Of a DNA stretch of 64,000 nt, positions 23,841-31,907 are shown piece after piece. The DNA comes from Kordia sp050633145. GTDB taxonomy: Bacteria; Bacteroidota; Bacteroidia; Flavobacteriales; Flavobacteriaceae. The translations under genes and the position numbers were made by a program. Position 1 is the stretch's first letter. Every line of letters starts with the position of its first letter. Below the pieces are notes generated by a model, which was not told where the DNA came from, did no database searches, and saw only the letters and a program-made list of their open reading frames with translations. The stretch is from the NCBI RefSeq assembly GCF_050633145.1, contig NZ_JBOEFY010000030.1, forward strand, positions 1 through 64,000, written 5' to 3'.

Positions 23841-24407
23841 ATGAAAAAAATACTAGTCATAGATAATTACGATAGCTTCACATATAATCTTGTACATTAT
23901 TTGGAAGATTTAGATTGTGATGTTACGGTAAAAAGAAACGATCAGCTTTTGTTGGAAGAGGTTGAAGATTATGAAAAAATCATTCTTTCGCCAGGTCCTG
24001 GAATTCCAGATGAAGCTGGTTTACTAAAACCAATAATTGCAAAATATGCGCCTACAAAAAGCATTTTAGGTGTTTGTTTAGGTCAACAAGCTATTGGAGA
24101 AGTTTTTGGTGGAACATTGTCCAACTTAGCAGAAGTTTATCATGGCGTTGCAACCAAGGTAGAAGTTTCAGTGGATGACGAATCGTTGTTTGATGGTTTA
24201 CCAAAAAATTTCGAAGTTGGGCGTTACCATTCATGGATTGTGGCAAGTCCGCTTCCTGCAAGTTTAGAAGCGACTTCGTATGATGAAAACGGACAAATTA
24301 TGTCGTTGCGTCATAGAGAATATGATGTTCGTGGTGTACAATATCATCCAGAATCTGTATTGACGCCACACGGAAAACAAATTTTAGAAAATTGGGTACG
24401 TGGTTAA
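23841..24407 (+). CDS. trpG: Anthranilate synthase component II (glutamine amidotransferase)
   Basis: Class I glutamine amidotransferase that feeds ammonia to TrpE. The 188-residue protein begins KKILVIDNYDSFTYNLVHY, has the oxyanion segment LSPGPGIPDEAG, nucleophile C79 in GVCLGQQAIGEVFGG, and the His/Glu pair H169, E171 in QYHPESV. It may double as PabA for folate, as in many bacteria with one copy. It is separated from trpE by 223 bp and from trpD by 368 bp, both filled with dispersed repeats. Confidence 0.96.
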   Translation: MKKILVIDNYDSFTYNLVHYLEDLDCDVTVKRNDQLLLEEVEDYEKIILSPGPGIPDEAGLLKPIIAKYAPTKSILGVCLGQQAIGEVFGGTLSNLAEVYHGVATKVEVSVDDESLFDGLPKNFEVGRYHSWIVASPLPASLEATSYDENGQIMSLRHREYDVRGVQYHPESVLTPHGKQILENWVRG

Positions 24408-24437
24408 ATTATAAATGTTGAATGTAAAAGTGAAGTT

Positions 24438-24486
24438 CTTTGAAACTGCTTTTAAAATGATAACCGAAGCAAGTTGTTTCTAGGAA
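24438..24486 (+). repeat. Dispersed repeat family C copy downstream of trpG
   Basis: CTTTGAAACTGCTTTTAAAA ... CAAGTTGTTTCTAGGAAA, closely matching the copy at 23663-23715 upstream of trpG. Confidence 0.65.
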
Positions 24487-24562
24487 ATTATAAATGTTGA
24501 ATGCTAAATTTTAAATGTAAAAGTGATATTCTAAGAAATATAATTGCTAAAGAAGTACCAAA

Positions 24563-24610
24563 CGTCACTTCGAGTAATTTTAGGAGAAAATTGTATCGAG
24601 AAGTACTATG
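24563..24610 (+). repeat. Dispersed repeat family A copy downstream of trpG
   Basis: CGTCACTTCGAGTAATTTT ... TATCGAGAAGTACTATG, same orientation as the copy upstream of trpG (23734-23783). Confidence 0.75.
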
Positions 24611-24654
24611 AAAATAAAAAAATAGATATAAGCTGTGAGAACTGAGTATTGAAA

Positions 24655-24708
24655 TTGTTTGAAACGTCTTTGCGAGGCGATAGCCGAAACAATCTGTTTC
24701 TTGTGAAA
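24655..24708 (+). repeat. Dispersed repeat family C copy upstream of trpD
   Basis: TTTGAAACGTCTTTGCGAGG ... AACAATCTGTTTCTTGTGAA; the best-preserved copy, with matches to the reversed element at 47570-47628. Confidence 0.65.
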
Positions 24709-24775
24709 TTATAAATGTTATCTGAACTCGTCTCAATACTAACTACTAAAACCTCAATACTATAAAAAAACAAAA

Positions 24776-25768
24776 ATGAAAAAATTACTAAATAGACTCA
24801 TCAATCAAGAAAACATTACTGAAGCAGAAGCTAAACAAGTAATTGTAAACATATCGAAAGACATGTACAATCCAAGTCAGATTGCTTCTTTCCTCACTGT
24901 TTTTATGATGCGAAGCGTTACGTTAGAAGAATTAAAAGGCTTCCGAGATGCGCTGTTAGAATTATGTATTCCTGTAGATTTATCTGCATACAATGCAATC
25001 GATTTATGCGGAACTGGCGGCGATGGAAAAGATACCTTCAACATTTCGACCTTAGCTTCTTTCATTACAGCTGGCGCTGGAGTAAAAGTTGCCAAGCATG
25101 GAAATTACGGAGTTTCTTCTGTAAGTGGTTCATCAAACGTAATGGAACATTTAGGAATCAAATTCACCAATGATGTCGATTTCTTAGAAAAGTCTATAGA
25201 CAAAGCTGGAATATGTGTTTTACACGCGCCTTTATTTCACCCAGCTATGAAAAATGTAGCGCCCATTCGTAGAGCTTTAGGCGTCAAAACATTTTTTAAT
25301 ATGCTTGGTCCAATGGTAAATCCTTCATTTCCAAAAAATCAAATGGTTGGCGTATTCAACTTAGAATTGGCAAGAATGTATGGCTATTTATATCAAAACA
25401 CAGATAAAAATTACACCATTTTACATGCTTTGGATGGGTACGATGAAATTTCACTCACAGGTGCTACAAAAGCTATTCGAAACAATTCTGAAGAAATGCT
25501 TACACCAGCAGATTTTGGCGTACCACAACATACTCAAGCTTCCATTTATGGCGGCGATTCGGTAGCATCTGCAGCAAAAATATTTACAGATATTTTAGAA
25601 GGCAACGGAACCGATCCGCAAAATAATGTTGTTTGTGCCAACGCAGGAATGGCAATTGCAACGGTAAACGGATTACAAGCCAAAGAAGGTTTCGAAATTG
25701 CTAAAGAATCCTTGCATTCGGGGAAAGCATTGCAAGTATTGAAGAAATTACAAGAATTGAGCAAATAA
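24776..25768 (+). CDS. trpD: Anthranilate phosphoribosyltransferase
   Basis: Transfers phosphoribose from PRPP to anthranilate, second committed step of tryptophan synthesis. The 330-residue protein shows LCGTGGDGKDTFNISTLAS (PRPP/anthranilate site), KHGNYGVSSVSGSSNVMEHLG, RRALGVKTFFNMLGPMVNP and DGYDEISLTG. It is stand-alone and not fused to TrpG. The start follows an AAAAACAAAA leader without Shine-Dalgarno. Confidence 0.96.
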   Translation: MKKLLNRLINQENITEAEAKQVIVNISKDMYNPSQIASFLTVFMMRSVTLEELKGFRDALLELCIPVDLSAYNAIDLCGTGGDGKDTFNISTLASFITAGAGVKVAKHGNYGVSSVSGSSNVMEHLGIKFTNDVDFLEKSIDKAGICVLHAPLFHPAMKNVAPIRRALGVKTFFNMLGPMVNPSFPKNQMVGVFNLELARMYGYLYQNTDKNYTILHALDGYDEISLTGATKAIRNNSEEMLTPADFGVPQHTQASIYGGDSVASAAKIFTDILEGNGTDPQNNVVCANAGMAIATVNGLQAKEGFEIAKESLHSGKALQVLKKLQELSK

Positions 25769-25793
25769 AAAATAAACATAAAATTTTTCAACA

Positions 25794-26576
25794 TTGAAAA
25801 CCATTTTAGACAAAATTATAGCAGATAAATACAAAGAGGTTTCACTGAAAAAAAGTATCGTATCAGTGTCGCATTTGGAGCGTTCGGCATTGTTCGGTCG
25901 TGAAACTTCTTCTTTGTCTGCCGCATTAAAAGCTAGTGATACAGGAATCATTTCTGAGTTTAAAAGACGTTCGCCATCCAAAGCTGTCATTAACCAAAGT
26001 GCAAGCGTACAAGATGTAGCTTCTGGGTATGAAAACGCAGGTGTTTGTGGAATGTCTGTTTTGACAGATGGAAAATACTTTGGCGGTTCACTAGACGATG
26101 TGTTGTTGGCAAGAGCAAGCGCACAATTACCTATTTTACGAAAAGAATTTATCATTGATGAATATCAAATCATTGAAGCAAAATCGTATGGTGCAGATGT
26201 TATTTTATTGATTGCTGCCGTGTTGACGAGAGACGAAATTAAAACCTTATCGGAAACAGCAAAAAACCTAGGATTGGATGTATTGTTAGAAGTACATAAT
26301 TTGGAAGAATTGCAAAAATCAATCATGCCGTCATTAGACATGTTAGGTGTTAATAATAGAAACCTAAAAACCTTTGAAGTTAGCACAGACATCAGCAAAG
26401 AATTATCAACACATATTCCAGATGATTTTGTAAAAGTATCTGAAAGCGGAATTAGTTCTGTTGCAGCAATCAAAGATTTACAACCGTATGGATATCAAGG
26501 TTTTTTAATTGGTGAAAATTTTATGAAGACTGAAAACCCAGGGCTAAGTGCTTTGGAGTTTATTCGTGAGTTATGA
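25794..26576 (+). CDS. trpC: Indole-3-glycerol-phosphate synthase
   Basis: Ring closure of carboxyphenylamino-deoxyribulose phosphate to indoleglycerol phosphate. The 260-residue TIM barrel shows ISEFKRRSPSKAVI (catalytic Lys), LTDGKYFGGS, LRKEFIIDEYQI, LLIAAVLT, LLEVHN, GVNNRNLKTF and KVSESGISS. The only start compatible with the family N-terminus (KTILDKIIADKYKEV) is a TTG at 25794; no ATG precedes it in frame after trpD. Not fused to TrpF. Lies 25 nt after trpD. Confidence 0.95.
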   Translation: MKTILDKIIADKYKEVSLKKSIVSVSHLERSALFGRETSSLSAALKASDTGIISEFKRRSPSKAVINQSASVQDVASGYENAGVCGMSVLTDGKYFGGSLDDVLLARASAQLPILRKEFIIDEYQIIEAKSYGADVILLIAAVLTRDEIKTLSETAKNLGLDVLLEVHNLEELQKSIMPSLDMLGVNNRNLKTFEVSTDISKELSTHIPDDFVKVSESGISSVAAIKDLQPYGYQGFLIGENFMKTENPGLSALEFIREL

Positions 26577-26628
26577 GTTATTAAAAGTATCAATTTAACA
26601 CCTAAATCTTAAATATTTTAATCATTTA

Positions 26629-27276
26629 ATGAAACACAAGAAACTCAAAATATGCGGAATGAAATATGAAGACAATATGAAAGCTGTAAGCGAATTACAG
26701 CCAGATTATTTGGGTTTTATTTTCTATAAAAAATCGTCACGTTTTTTTAATACGGTTATTCCAGAAATTCCAAAAGGAATTAAAAAAACTGGTGTTTTTG
26801 TAAATGCATCTATAGAAGATATTTGTAAAAAAATAAAATTATATGATTTGCAAGCTGTACAATTACACGGGAACGAAAGCCCTGAGTTTTGTATTGAATT
26901 AAAGAAACGTATTTCGACTCCGCCCAATGCTCGGGTTGAAATCATCAAGGTATTTTCGATAAAAAATGAATTTGACTTTTCGACTTTGAAACTGTATGAA
27001 CATTGTGTTGACTATTTTCTGTTTGATACAAAAGGAAAATTACCTGGCGGAAATGGTGTTACATTCGATTGGACTGTATTGGAAGATTATCCATCAACAA
27101 AACCATTCTTTTTAAGTGGTGGAATTGGTTTAGAAACGACTCAAAAACTGGAAGCATTTTTAAAAAGTAAAGCTTCAAAATACTGTTATGCTTTAGATGT
27201 GAATAGTAAATTTGAAATTGTTCCAGGGTTGAAAGATATTGAGAAATTGACAACGTTTAAAAAAGCTATATCATGA
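26629..27276 (+). CDS. trpF: Phosphoribosylanthranilate isomerase
   Basis: Amadori isomerisation of phosphoribosylanthranilate. The 215-residue TIM barrel shows LKICGMKYEDN (catalytic Cys), YLGFIFYKKSSR, KTGVFVNAS, VQLHGNESPEFC, FLFDTKGKLPGGNGVTFDW (catalytic Asp) and FLSGGIGLE. Between residues about 95 and 104 (ISTPPNARVE) it carries an insert whose DNA matches the family B dispersed repeat, placed just before the strand IIKVFSI. It overlaps the next, unknown gene by ATGA, implying translational coupling. Confidence 0.95.
   Translation: MKHKKLKICGMKYEDNMKAVSELQPDYLGFIFYKKSSRFFNTVIPEIPKGIKKTGVFVNASIEDICKKIKLYDLQAVQLHGNESPEFCIELKKRISTPPNARVEIIKVFSIKNEFDFSTLKLYEHCVDYFLFDTKGKLPGGNGVTFDWTVLEDYPSTKPFFLSGGIGLETTQKLEAFLKSKASKYCYALDVNSKFEIVPGLKDIEKLTTFKKAIS
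26911..26941 (+). repeat. Family B repeat inside trpF
   Basis: ATTTCGACTCCGCCCAATGC followed by TCGGGTTGAAAT, matching the intergenic ATTTCGACTCCGCTCAATG elements at 4317, 47660 and 57722. It is read in frame as ISTPPNAR. Confidence 0.7.
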
Positions 27277-27833
27277 GCAACAAAAAATTAAAAAAAAGAA
27301 TAGCGACACATATAAAAAACAAAGAATACGTACAAATTAGTAGAGGATTCAAAAATGAAAGTTTCCATAACATTACTGGTTATATACTAGCATATTCTGA
27401 CGACTTTATAATGATTGCAAACATTGCTGAATTTACTTTTTCAGGTTTTAATTGTATTCCTGTTCAAACAATTACAGAGATTCGACGTAATAAAACGGAT
27501 GAATATTTCGAAATGATTTTAAAAAAGGAATCTCCAAAAGGGTTCAAGAAAATAATCAAGCGTTACAATGCTATTGATATTACTTCGTTTCAAACCATTT
27601 TCGAGAACTTAAAAAAACAAAAAGAATGTGTTATCGTTGAATGTGAACGCGAAAAACATGGCTATTTTTCTATTGGACATATTCAAAAAATTTCAAATAA
27701 AAATGCTACAATTAACCGCTTTAATGCACAAGGTATTCTTCTAGAACCTATTAAAGAAAAATTAAAACAGATTACTAAAATCACCTATCAAGATAATTAC
27801 AGCAACACGTTTAAAAAATATATAAGATCATGA
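27273..27833 (+). CDS. Unknown protein embedded in the trp operon
   Basis: I do not recognise this 186-residue protein. It overlaps trpF upstream and trpB downstream by ATGA (4 nt) on both sides, so it is translated as part of the operon. It has no signal or membrane segment and reads as two beta-rich halves, each with a strand-rich core: about 30-70 (GYILAYSDDFIMIANI, CIPVQTITEIRR) and 118-175 (GYFSIGHIQKIS, GILLEPIKEKLKQITKITY). The repeated pattern of a small barrel followed by I-T-x-I is reminiscent of Sm/PRC-like folds; that is inference. N-terminus is very basic. Confidence 0.75.
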   Translation: MSNKKLKKRIATHIKNKEYVQISRGFKNESFHNITGYILAYSDDFIMIANIAEFTFSGFNCIPVQTITEIRRNKTDEYFEMILKKESPKGFKKIIKRYNAIDITSFQTIFENLKKQKECVIVECEREKHGYFSIGHIQKISNKNATINRFNAQGILLEPIKEKLKQITKITYQDNYSNTFKKYIRS

Positions 27834-29011
27834 GTTATCACGTGAACGAAAAAGGATATTACGGCACATTCGGAGGTGCATACATTCCTGAAATGTTATA
27901 TCCGAATGTAGAAGAACTGCGTCAAAAGTATTTGGAGATTATGTATGAAGATTCTTTTCAAAAAGAATTTCAACAATTACTAAAAGACTATGTTGGGCGT
28001 CCATCACCGTTATTTTATGCAGAACGTTTGTCTGCCAAATACAACACAAAAATTTATTTAAAACGTGAAGATTTAAACCATACTGGCGCGCACAAAGTAA
28101 ATAACACCATCGGACAAATTTTGATGGCAAAACGTTTGGGTAAAACTCGAATTATCGCCGAAACTGGTGCCGGACAACACGGTGTTGCAACAGCTACTGT
28201 TTGTGCATTAATGGGCATGGAATGTATTGTGTATATGGGCGAAATTGACATTGCACGACAAGCACCAAATGTAGCACGTATGAAAATGTTAGGTGCTGAG
28301 GTTCGTGCAGCATTGTCTGGAAGTAGAACGTTGAAAGATGCCACTAATGAAGCTATTCGCGATTGGATTAGCAATCCAATAAACACACATTATATTATTG
28401 GTTCGGTCGTTGGACCGCATCCGTATCCAGATATGGTAGCGCGTTTTCAAGCTGTAATTTCGGAGGAAATGGAATGGCAATTACAAGAAAAAGAAGGTCG
28501 TTCCTATCCAGATCATGTGATTGCATGTGTTGGTGGCGGAAGTAATGCAGCTGGCGCTTTTTATCAATATTTAGATGACGAACGCGTCAATTTAATTGCT
28601 GTGGAAGCTGCTGGAAAAGGAATTCATTCTGGTGAAAGTGCTGCAACTTCTGTGTTGGGTGAAGATGGAATTATTCACGGAAGTAGAACTTTATTGATGC
28701 AAAGCAAAGACGGACAAATTACAGAACCCTATTCAATCTCGGCTGGTTTAGATTATCCTGGTGTTGGACCAATGCACGCACATTTATATGAAAGTAAACG
28801 TGCCGAATTTATTTCTATTACTGATGATGAAGCTATGACTGCTGGCTTGGAATTATCACAATTGGAAGGAATTATTCCAGCGATTGAAAGTTCACATGCA
28901 TTAGCCGTTTTTGATACAAGAAAATTCAAAGAAAACGAAATTGTTGTGTTGAACTTATCAGGTCGTGGCGACAAGGATTTGAATACGTATATTGATTATT
29001 TTAAATTATAG
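27830..29011 (+). CDS. trpB: Tryptophan synthase beta subunit
   Basis: PLP enzyme that condenses indole with serine. The 393-residue protein shows GTFGGAYIPEML, LKREDLNHTGAHKVNNTIGQ with PLP lysine K89, AETGAGQHGVATATV, CVGGGSNAAGAFY (phosphate loop) and GIIPAIESSHALA. Start at ATGA overlap with the preceding unknown gene. Works with TrpA, which begins 77 nt downstream. Confidence 0.97.
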   Translation: MSYHVNEKGYYGTFGGAYIPEMLYPNVEELRQKYLEIMYEDSFQKEFQQLLKDYVGRPSPLFYAERLSAKYNTKIYLKREDLNHTGAHKVNNTIGQILMAKRLGKTRIIAETGAGQHGVATATVCALMGMECIVYMGEIDIARQAPNVARMKMLGAEVRAALSGSRTLKDATNEAIRDWISNPINTHYIIGSVVGPHPYPDMVARFQAVISEEMEWQLQEKEGRSYPDHVIACVGGGSNAAGAFYQYLDDERVNLIAVEAAGKGIHSGESAATSVLGEDGIIHGSRTLLMQSKDGQITEPYSISAGLDYPGVGPMHAHLYESKRAEFISITDDEAMTAGLELSQLEGIIPAIESSHALAVFDTRKFKENEIVVLNLSGRGDKDLNTYIDYFKL

Positions 29012-29088
29012 TAGTGAGAAATTAGTAATGAGATATGAGACAAGACTCACACCTCAATACTAATAACTCAATACTCAATACTATTAGC

Positions 29089-29862
29089 ATGAATAGAATA
29101 AACCAAAAGTTACAAGAAGATAAAAAGTTACTATCTATATATTTTACCGCAGGATATCCAAGTTTGAATGATACCGTTGGTGTGATTGAAGAGTTGGAAA
29201 AAAGCGGTGTCGATATGATCGAAATTGGCTTACCGTTTAGCGATCCTTTGGCAGATGGACCAACGATTCAGGCAAGTTCTACACAAGCTTTGGAAAATGG
29301 AATGACCAGCAAAGTTTTGTTTGATCAGATAAAAAACATTCGTGAAACGGTTTCTATTCCATTGATTATTATGGGATATTTGAATCCGATGATGCAATAC
29401 GGAATTGAAGCATTTTGCGCCAAATGTCAAGAAGTTGGTATTGATGGATTAATTATTCCCGATATGCCAGTAGATGTATACCATGAACAGTTTCAAGCAG
29501 TTTTTGAGAAGTACGGTTTGATTAATGTGTTTTTGATTACGCCACAAACGTCTGAGGAACGCATCCGATTTATCGATAGCATTTCTAACGGGTTTATTTA
29601 TATGGTAAGTTCGGCAGGAACTACAGGTGCTAAAAATAGTTTTGGAAATACACAAGAAACTTATTTTGATCGCATTGGAAACATGAATTTAAAAAATCCG
29701 CAAATTGTCGGTTTCGGAATTTCCAATCATGAAACATTTACACAAGCCACTAACAAAGCAAAAGGCGCTATTATTGGAAGTGCTTTCATTAAACATTTGA
29801 CAAAAAACGGAACTAAGTCCATCAAGGAATTTACAACACAGATATTGAATTCGGAATTGTAA
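29089..29862 (+). CDS. trpA: Tryptophan synthase alpha subunit
   Basis: Cleaves indoleglycerol phosphate to indole for TrpB. From MNRINQKLQEDKKLLSIYFT the protein is 257 residues, the normal length, with E45 in DMIEIGLPFSDPLADG and the downstream PDMP loop carrying the second catalytic Asp. The open frame extends 18 codons further upstream through low-complexity TCAATAC repeats, which is not a conserved N-terminus, so the start at 29089 is chosen. Last gene of the operon. Confidence 0.96.
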   Translation: MNRINQKLQEDKKLLSIYFTAGYPSLNDTVGVIEELEKSGVDMIEIGLPFSDPLADGPTIQASSTQALENGMTSKVLFDQIKNIRETVSIPLIIMGYLNPMMQYGIEAFCAKCQEVGIDGLIIPDMPVDVYHEQFQAVFEKYGLINVFLITPQTSEERIRFIDSISNGFIYMVSSAGTTGAKNSFGNTQETYFDRIGNMNLKNPQIVGFGISNHETFTQATNKAKGAIIGSAFIKHLTKNGTKSIKEFTTQILNSEL

Positions 29863-29929
29863 CCTAACTTTATATTTTAAAAGACGAATTTAAAATTTAC
29901 AGCCGTTCTAAACAAGTAACTACTTCTAG

Positions 29930-29967
29930 ACTCAGTATTTTGCTGCACTGCTTTATACTGAGTTTTA
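29930..29967 (+). terminator. trp operon terminator
   Basis: ACTCAGTAT ... ATACTGAGT forms a 9-bp stem with a 16-nt loop, followed by TTTT, 68 nt past the trpA stop. Confidence 0.6.
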
Positions 29968-29975
29968 AAGGTATG

Positions 29976-30932
29976 TTATTTTTCAATTTCCTGACTTATT
30001 ATTAGTTCAACAAAGTCTTTTGCTTCATATAATATCTTTTCCTTTGGCAATCTAAGCTTAATCAGTTTTTGAGAATAGAACTTTCCTGTCCAATTATATG
30101 AAGTACTGCTAAAACGTTTCCCTTTAGGCATTTTTAAAACGTTATCCCAACCAATCTCTTTATGGTAAACAGTTATCATGCAGTTATGATACTCCGAAAA
30201 CATTAATTCTACTGAGAAACCTTGCATCAGTCCTGTATACCTATCGCCCTTTTTATTGAATCCATTTTGCTTAAAATAATTCGAATACTCTGTGCTTAGA
30301 AATCGTTTCTTCCCAAAAGATGAAACCTTTAATTTCATCACAAATTGACCGATTTTAATGATCCCAAAAGAAACTCCAAATACAATTAAACTTGTTTTTA
30401 TTGTTAAAGAATCAATCAGGTTTTCATTAAAGAATATAAGAAATATAATTACTGATAATGCTAAAGAATATGTGATGTCATTGCATATTATTTTTAACCG
30501 TCTCCTTTTCCTTTTGTTTCTTTCAAGTCTTTCAGACATTGTTAACAAAGGAGTTTTATTGTCCTTAAGAGCTGCCATTCCTGTATGTAAACTATACCGC
30601 CATTTGCGTTCAGATTCAACCTTAAAAATTTTAGTAAAAATTGAATCAATAGTATCAATTAGTTGATTTCGCGAAGAAGCATCCGAATAATTAAAATAGT
30701 TCTCATAATTGATCTTTTCCCGCAATTCCTTGTATCCTAAACTTAGTAAAGCATTACTTTGGTTTTCATTTAACGGTGCTTGAGGAATGATCAATATATA
30801 CGTCTGAAAATCTAGATCTTTGAGTACATATATCTTATTTCCCTTTGTGTATACTTTCAAACTCGTGTAAACAGGTTTTTCAAATAAATCATTTAATCTC
30901 GTTAGTAATATGTTTTTATTTGAATTGGCCAT
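29976..30932 (-). CDS. Hypothetical membrane protein
   Basis: I do not recognise this 318-residue protein. Residues 1-115 are soluble alpha/beta (TSLKVYTKGNKIYVLKD, QTYILIIPQAPLNENQ), loosely like YbjN/TY-chaperone domains. A basic stretch RNKRKRRRLK (about 138-147) precedes two membrane helices (about 152-172 and 180-198); the last 110 residues are soluble and beta-rich. The basic patch before the helices suggests the termini are cytoplasmic. It follows the polyproline lipoprotein gene by 41 nt on the same strand. Confidence 0.65.
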   Translation of the reverse strand: MANSNKNILLTRLNDLFEKPVYTSLKVYTKGNKIYVLKDLDFQTYILIIPQAPLNENQSNALLSLGYKELREKINYENYFNYSDASSRNQLIDTIDSIFTKIFKVESERKWRYSLHTGMAALKDNKTPLLTMSERLERNKRKRRRLKIICNDITYSLALSVIIFLIFFNENLIDSLTIKTSLIVFGVSFGIIKIGQFVMKLKVSSFGKKRFLSTEYSNYFKQNGFNKKGDRYTGLMQGFSVELMFSEYHNCMITVYHKEIGWDNVLKMPKGKRFSSTSYNWTGKFYSQKLIKLRLPKEKILYEAKDFVELIISQEIEK

Positions 30933-30973
30933 TTATAGTAGTTATCAAATTTGCAGAATCCGTTTGCACAATC

Positions 30974-31633
30974 TTATTTCGTTTCCTCTTTCCAATCCAC
31001 AGGCGGTGGCGGTGGCGGAGGTGGCGGAGGTGGTGGTGGAGGCTGAATAGCAAGCTTTTCATTCAACCATATTTTTAAGACAACGCTGTCTGTTAATTTT
31101 TCATATTCATCAACTACTCTTCTCAATGTTTTTGGGAATTTTTCCATTTTCCCATTGTCGTAAGAAATGAAAATCATAAGTTTTTCTGGACTAACACTCC
31201 AAGATGGAATTTTCCCATTATTCTCAAAGTCTTTTTTTAAAACAGTTCCTAAACTATCTAACGGGTAATAAAACCTGTCTGATTTACTAATTGTATCATT
31301 GTGTATTTGAATTGTATTTTTCTGTTTAATTAATATACAACCAAAATCTTCCCAACAAGGATTTCCAAAATAAACGGTTTTAAGATCTGTAGCTGATTTT
31401 AAGGTAAGTTTTGGCAAACTATCACTACACGCAATTCGTTCAGTTCGTTCTAGTAATTCTTTCCAATTATTAAATTCGCTCAGCTTTAATTCAACTCCAA
31501 TACTGTCATTTTCATTTTTGAAAAGTCCGTATTCTTTTTCAATTAATTGTATTGGTTTCTGCTCTATATTTTGACAACTAAATGTTATCAAAAACAGAAT
31601 AATCAAAGACGATTTTTTAATGTTATTTACCAT
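30974..31633 (-). CDS. Lipoprotein with a 14-residue polyproline tail
   Basis: A 219-residue predicted lipoprotein (lipobox TFSC, Cys20) of unknown function with two Cys pairs in the middle (ACSDS, NPCWEDFGC). Near the C-terminus it carries a run of 14 prolines (codons at 31001-31042) followed by VDWKEETK. Such a run needs EF-P for translation. The CCN codons are mixed (CCT, CCG, CCA/CCC class), so it is not a pure simple-sequence tract. Possibly cotranscribed with the membrane protein downstream. Confidence 0.75.
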   Translation of the reverse strand: MVNNIKKSSLIILFLITFSCQNIEQKPIQLIEKEYGLFKNENDSIGVELKLSEFNNWKELLERTERIACSDSLPKLTLKSATDLKTVYFGNPCWEDFGCILIKQKNTIQIHNDTISKSDRFYYPLDSLGTVLKKDFENNGKIPSWSVSPEKLMIFISYDNGKMEKFPKTLRRVVDEYEKLTDSVVLKIWLNEKLAIQPPPPPPPPPPPPPPVDWKEETK

Positions 31634-31907
31634 TTTCTTGAATGTATCACAACCTACCTATAACAGGAACTCCTATTATTTCTACTTTAACTAAGCTTAA
31701 GCTTCTCATATCAATCTAGTTAAAAACTAAAACTAAATGAATTTCGTATAAAATCAAATTAAAAAGTGGCAATTTTAAGTTAAAGTTTTCAATCACAATC
31801 TTTCGCTCATTCTTCCAGTTTATTTTCAATCTATGTTAAATACAGCAAAAAGATATTTCGTTACTTTAAAAAAATAGTATTTTTAAAAACTATTAAAATT
31901 TGAACAG

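Larger units (their letters stand above)
24408..24775 (+). other. Intergenic stretch between trpG and trpD, filled with repeats
   Basis: No gene is supported. It contains, in order, AAATGTTGAATG-type low-complexity motifs, family C (24438-24486), the motif ATTATAAATGTTGAATGC with TTTAAATGTAAAAGTGA, family A (24563-24610), another family C copy (24655-24708) and a TCAATACTAA motif. The same succession, shorter, stands between trpE and trpG. Confidence 0.75.

Noticed and set aside
29035..29088. Upstream extension of trpA
   Set aside because: Eighteen codons in low-complexity TCAATAC repeats; TrpA begins at 29089.
30845..31078. Plus-strand frame coding Arg/Trp repeats
   Set aside because: It is the antisense shadow of the polyproline codons of the lipoprotein gene.
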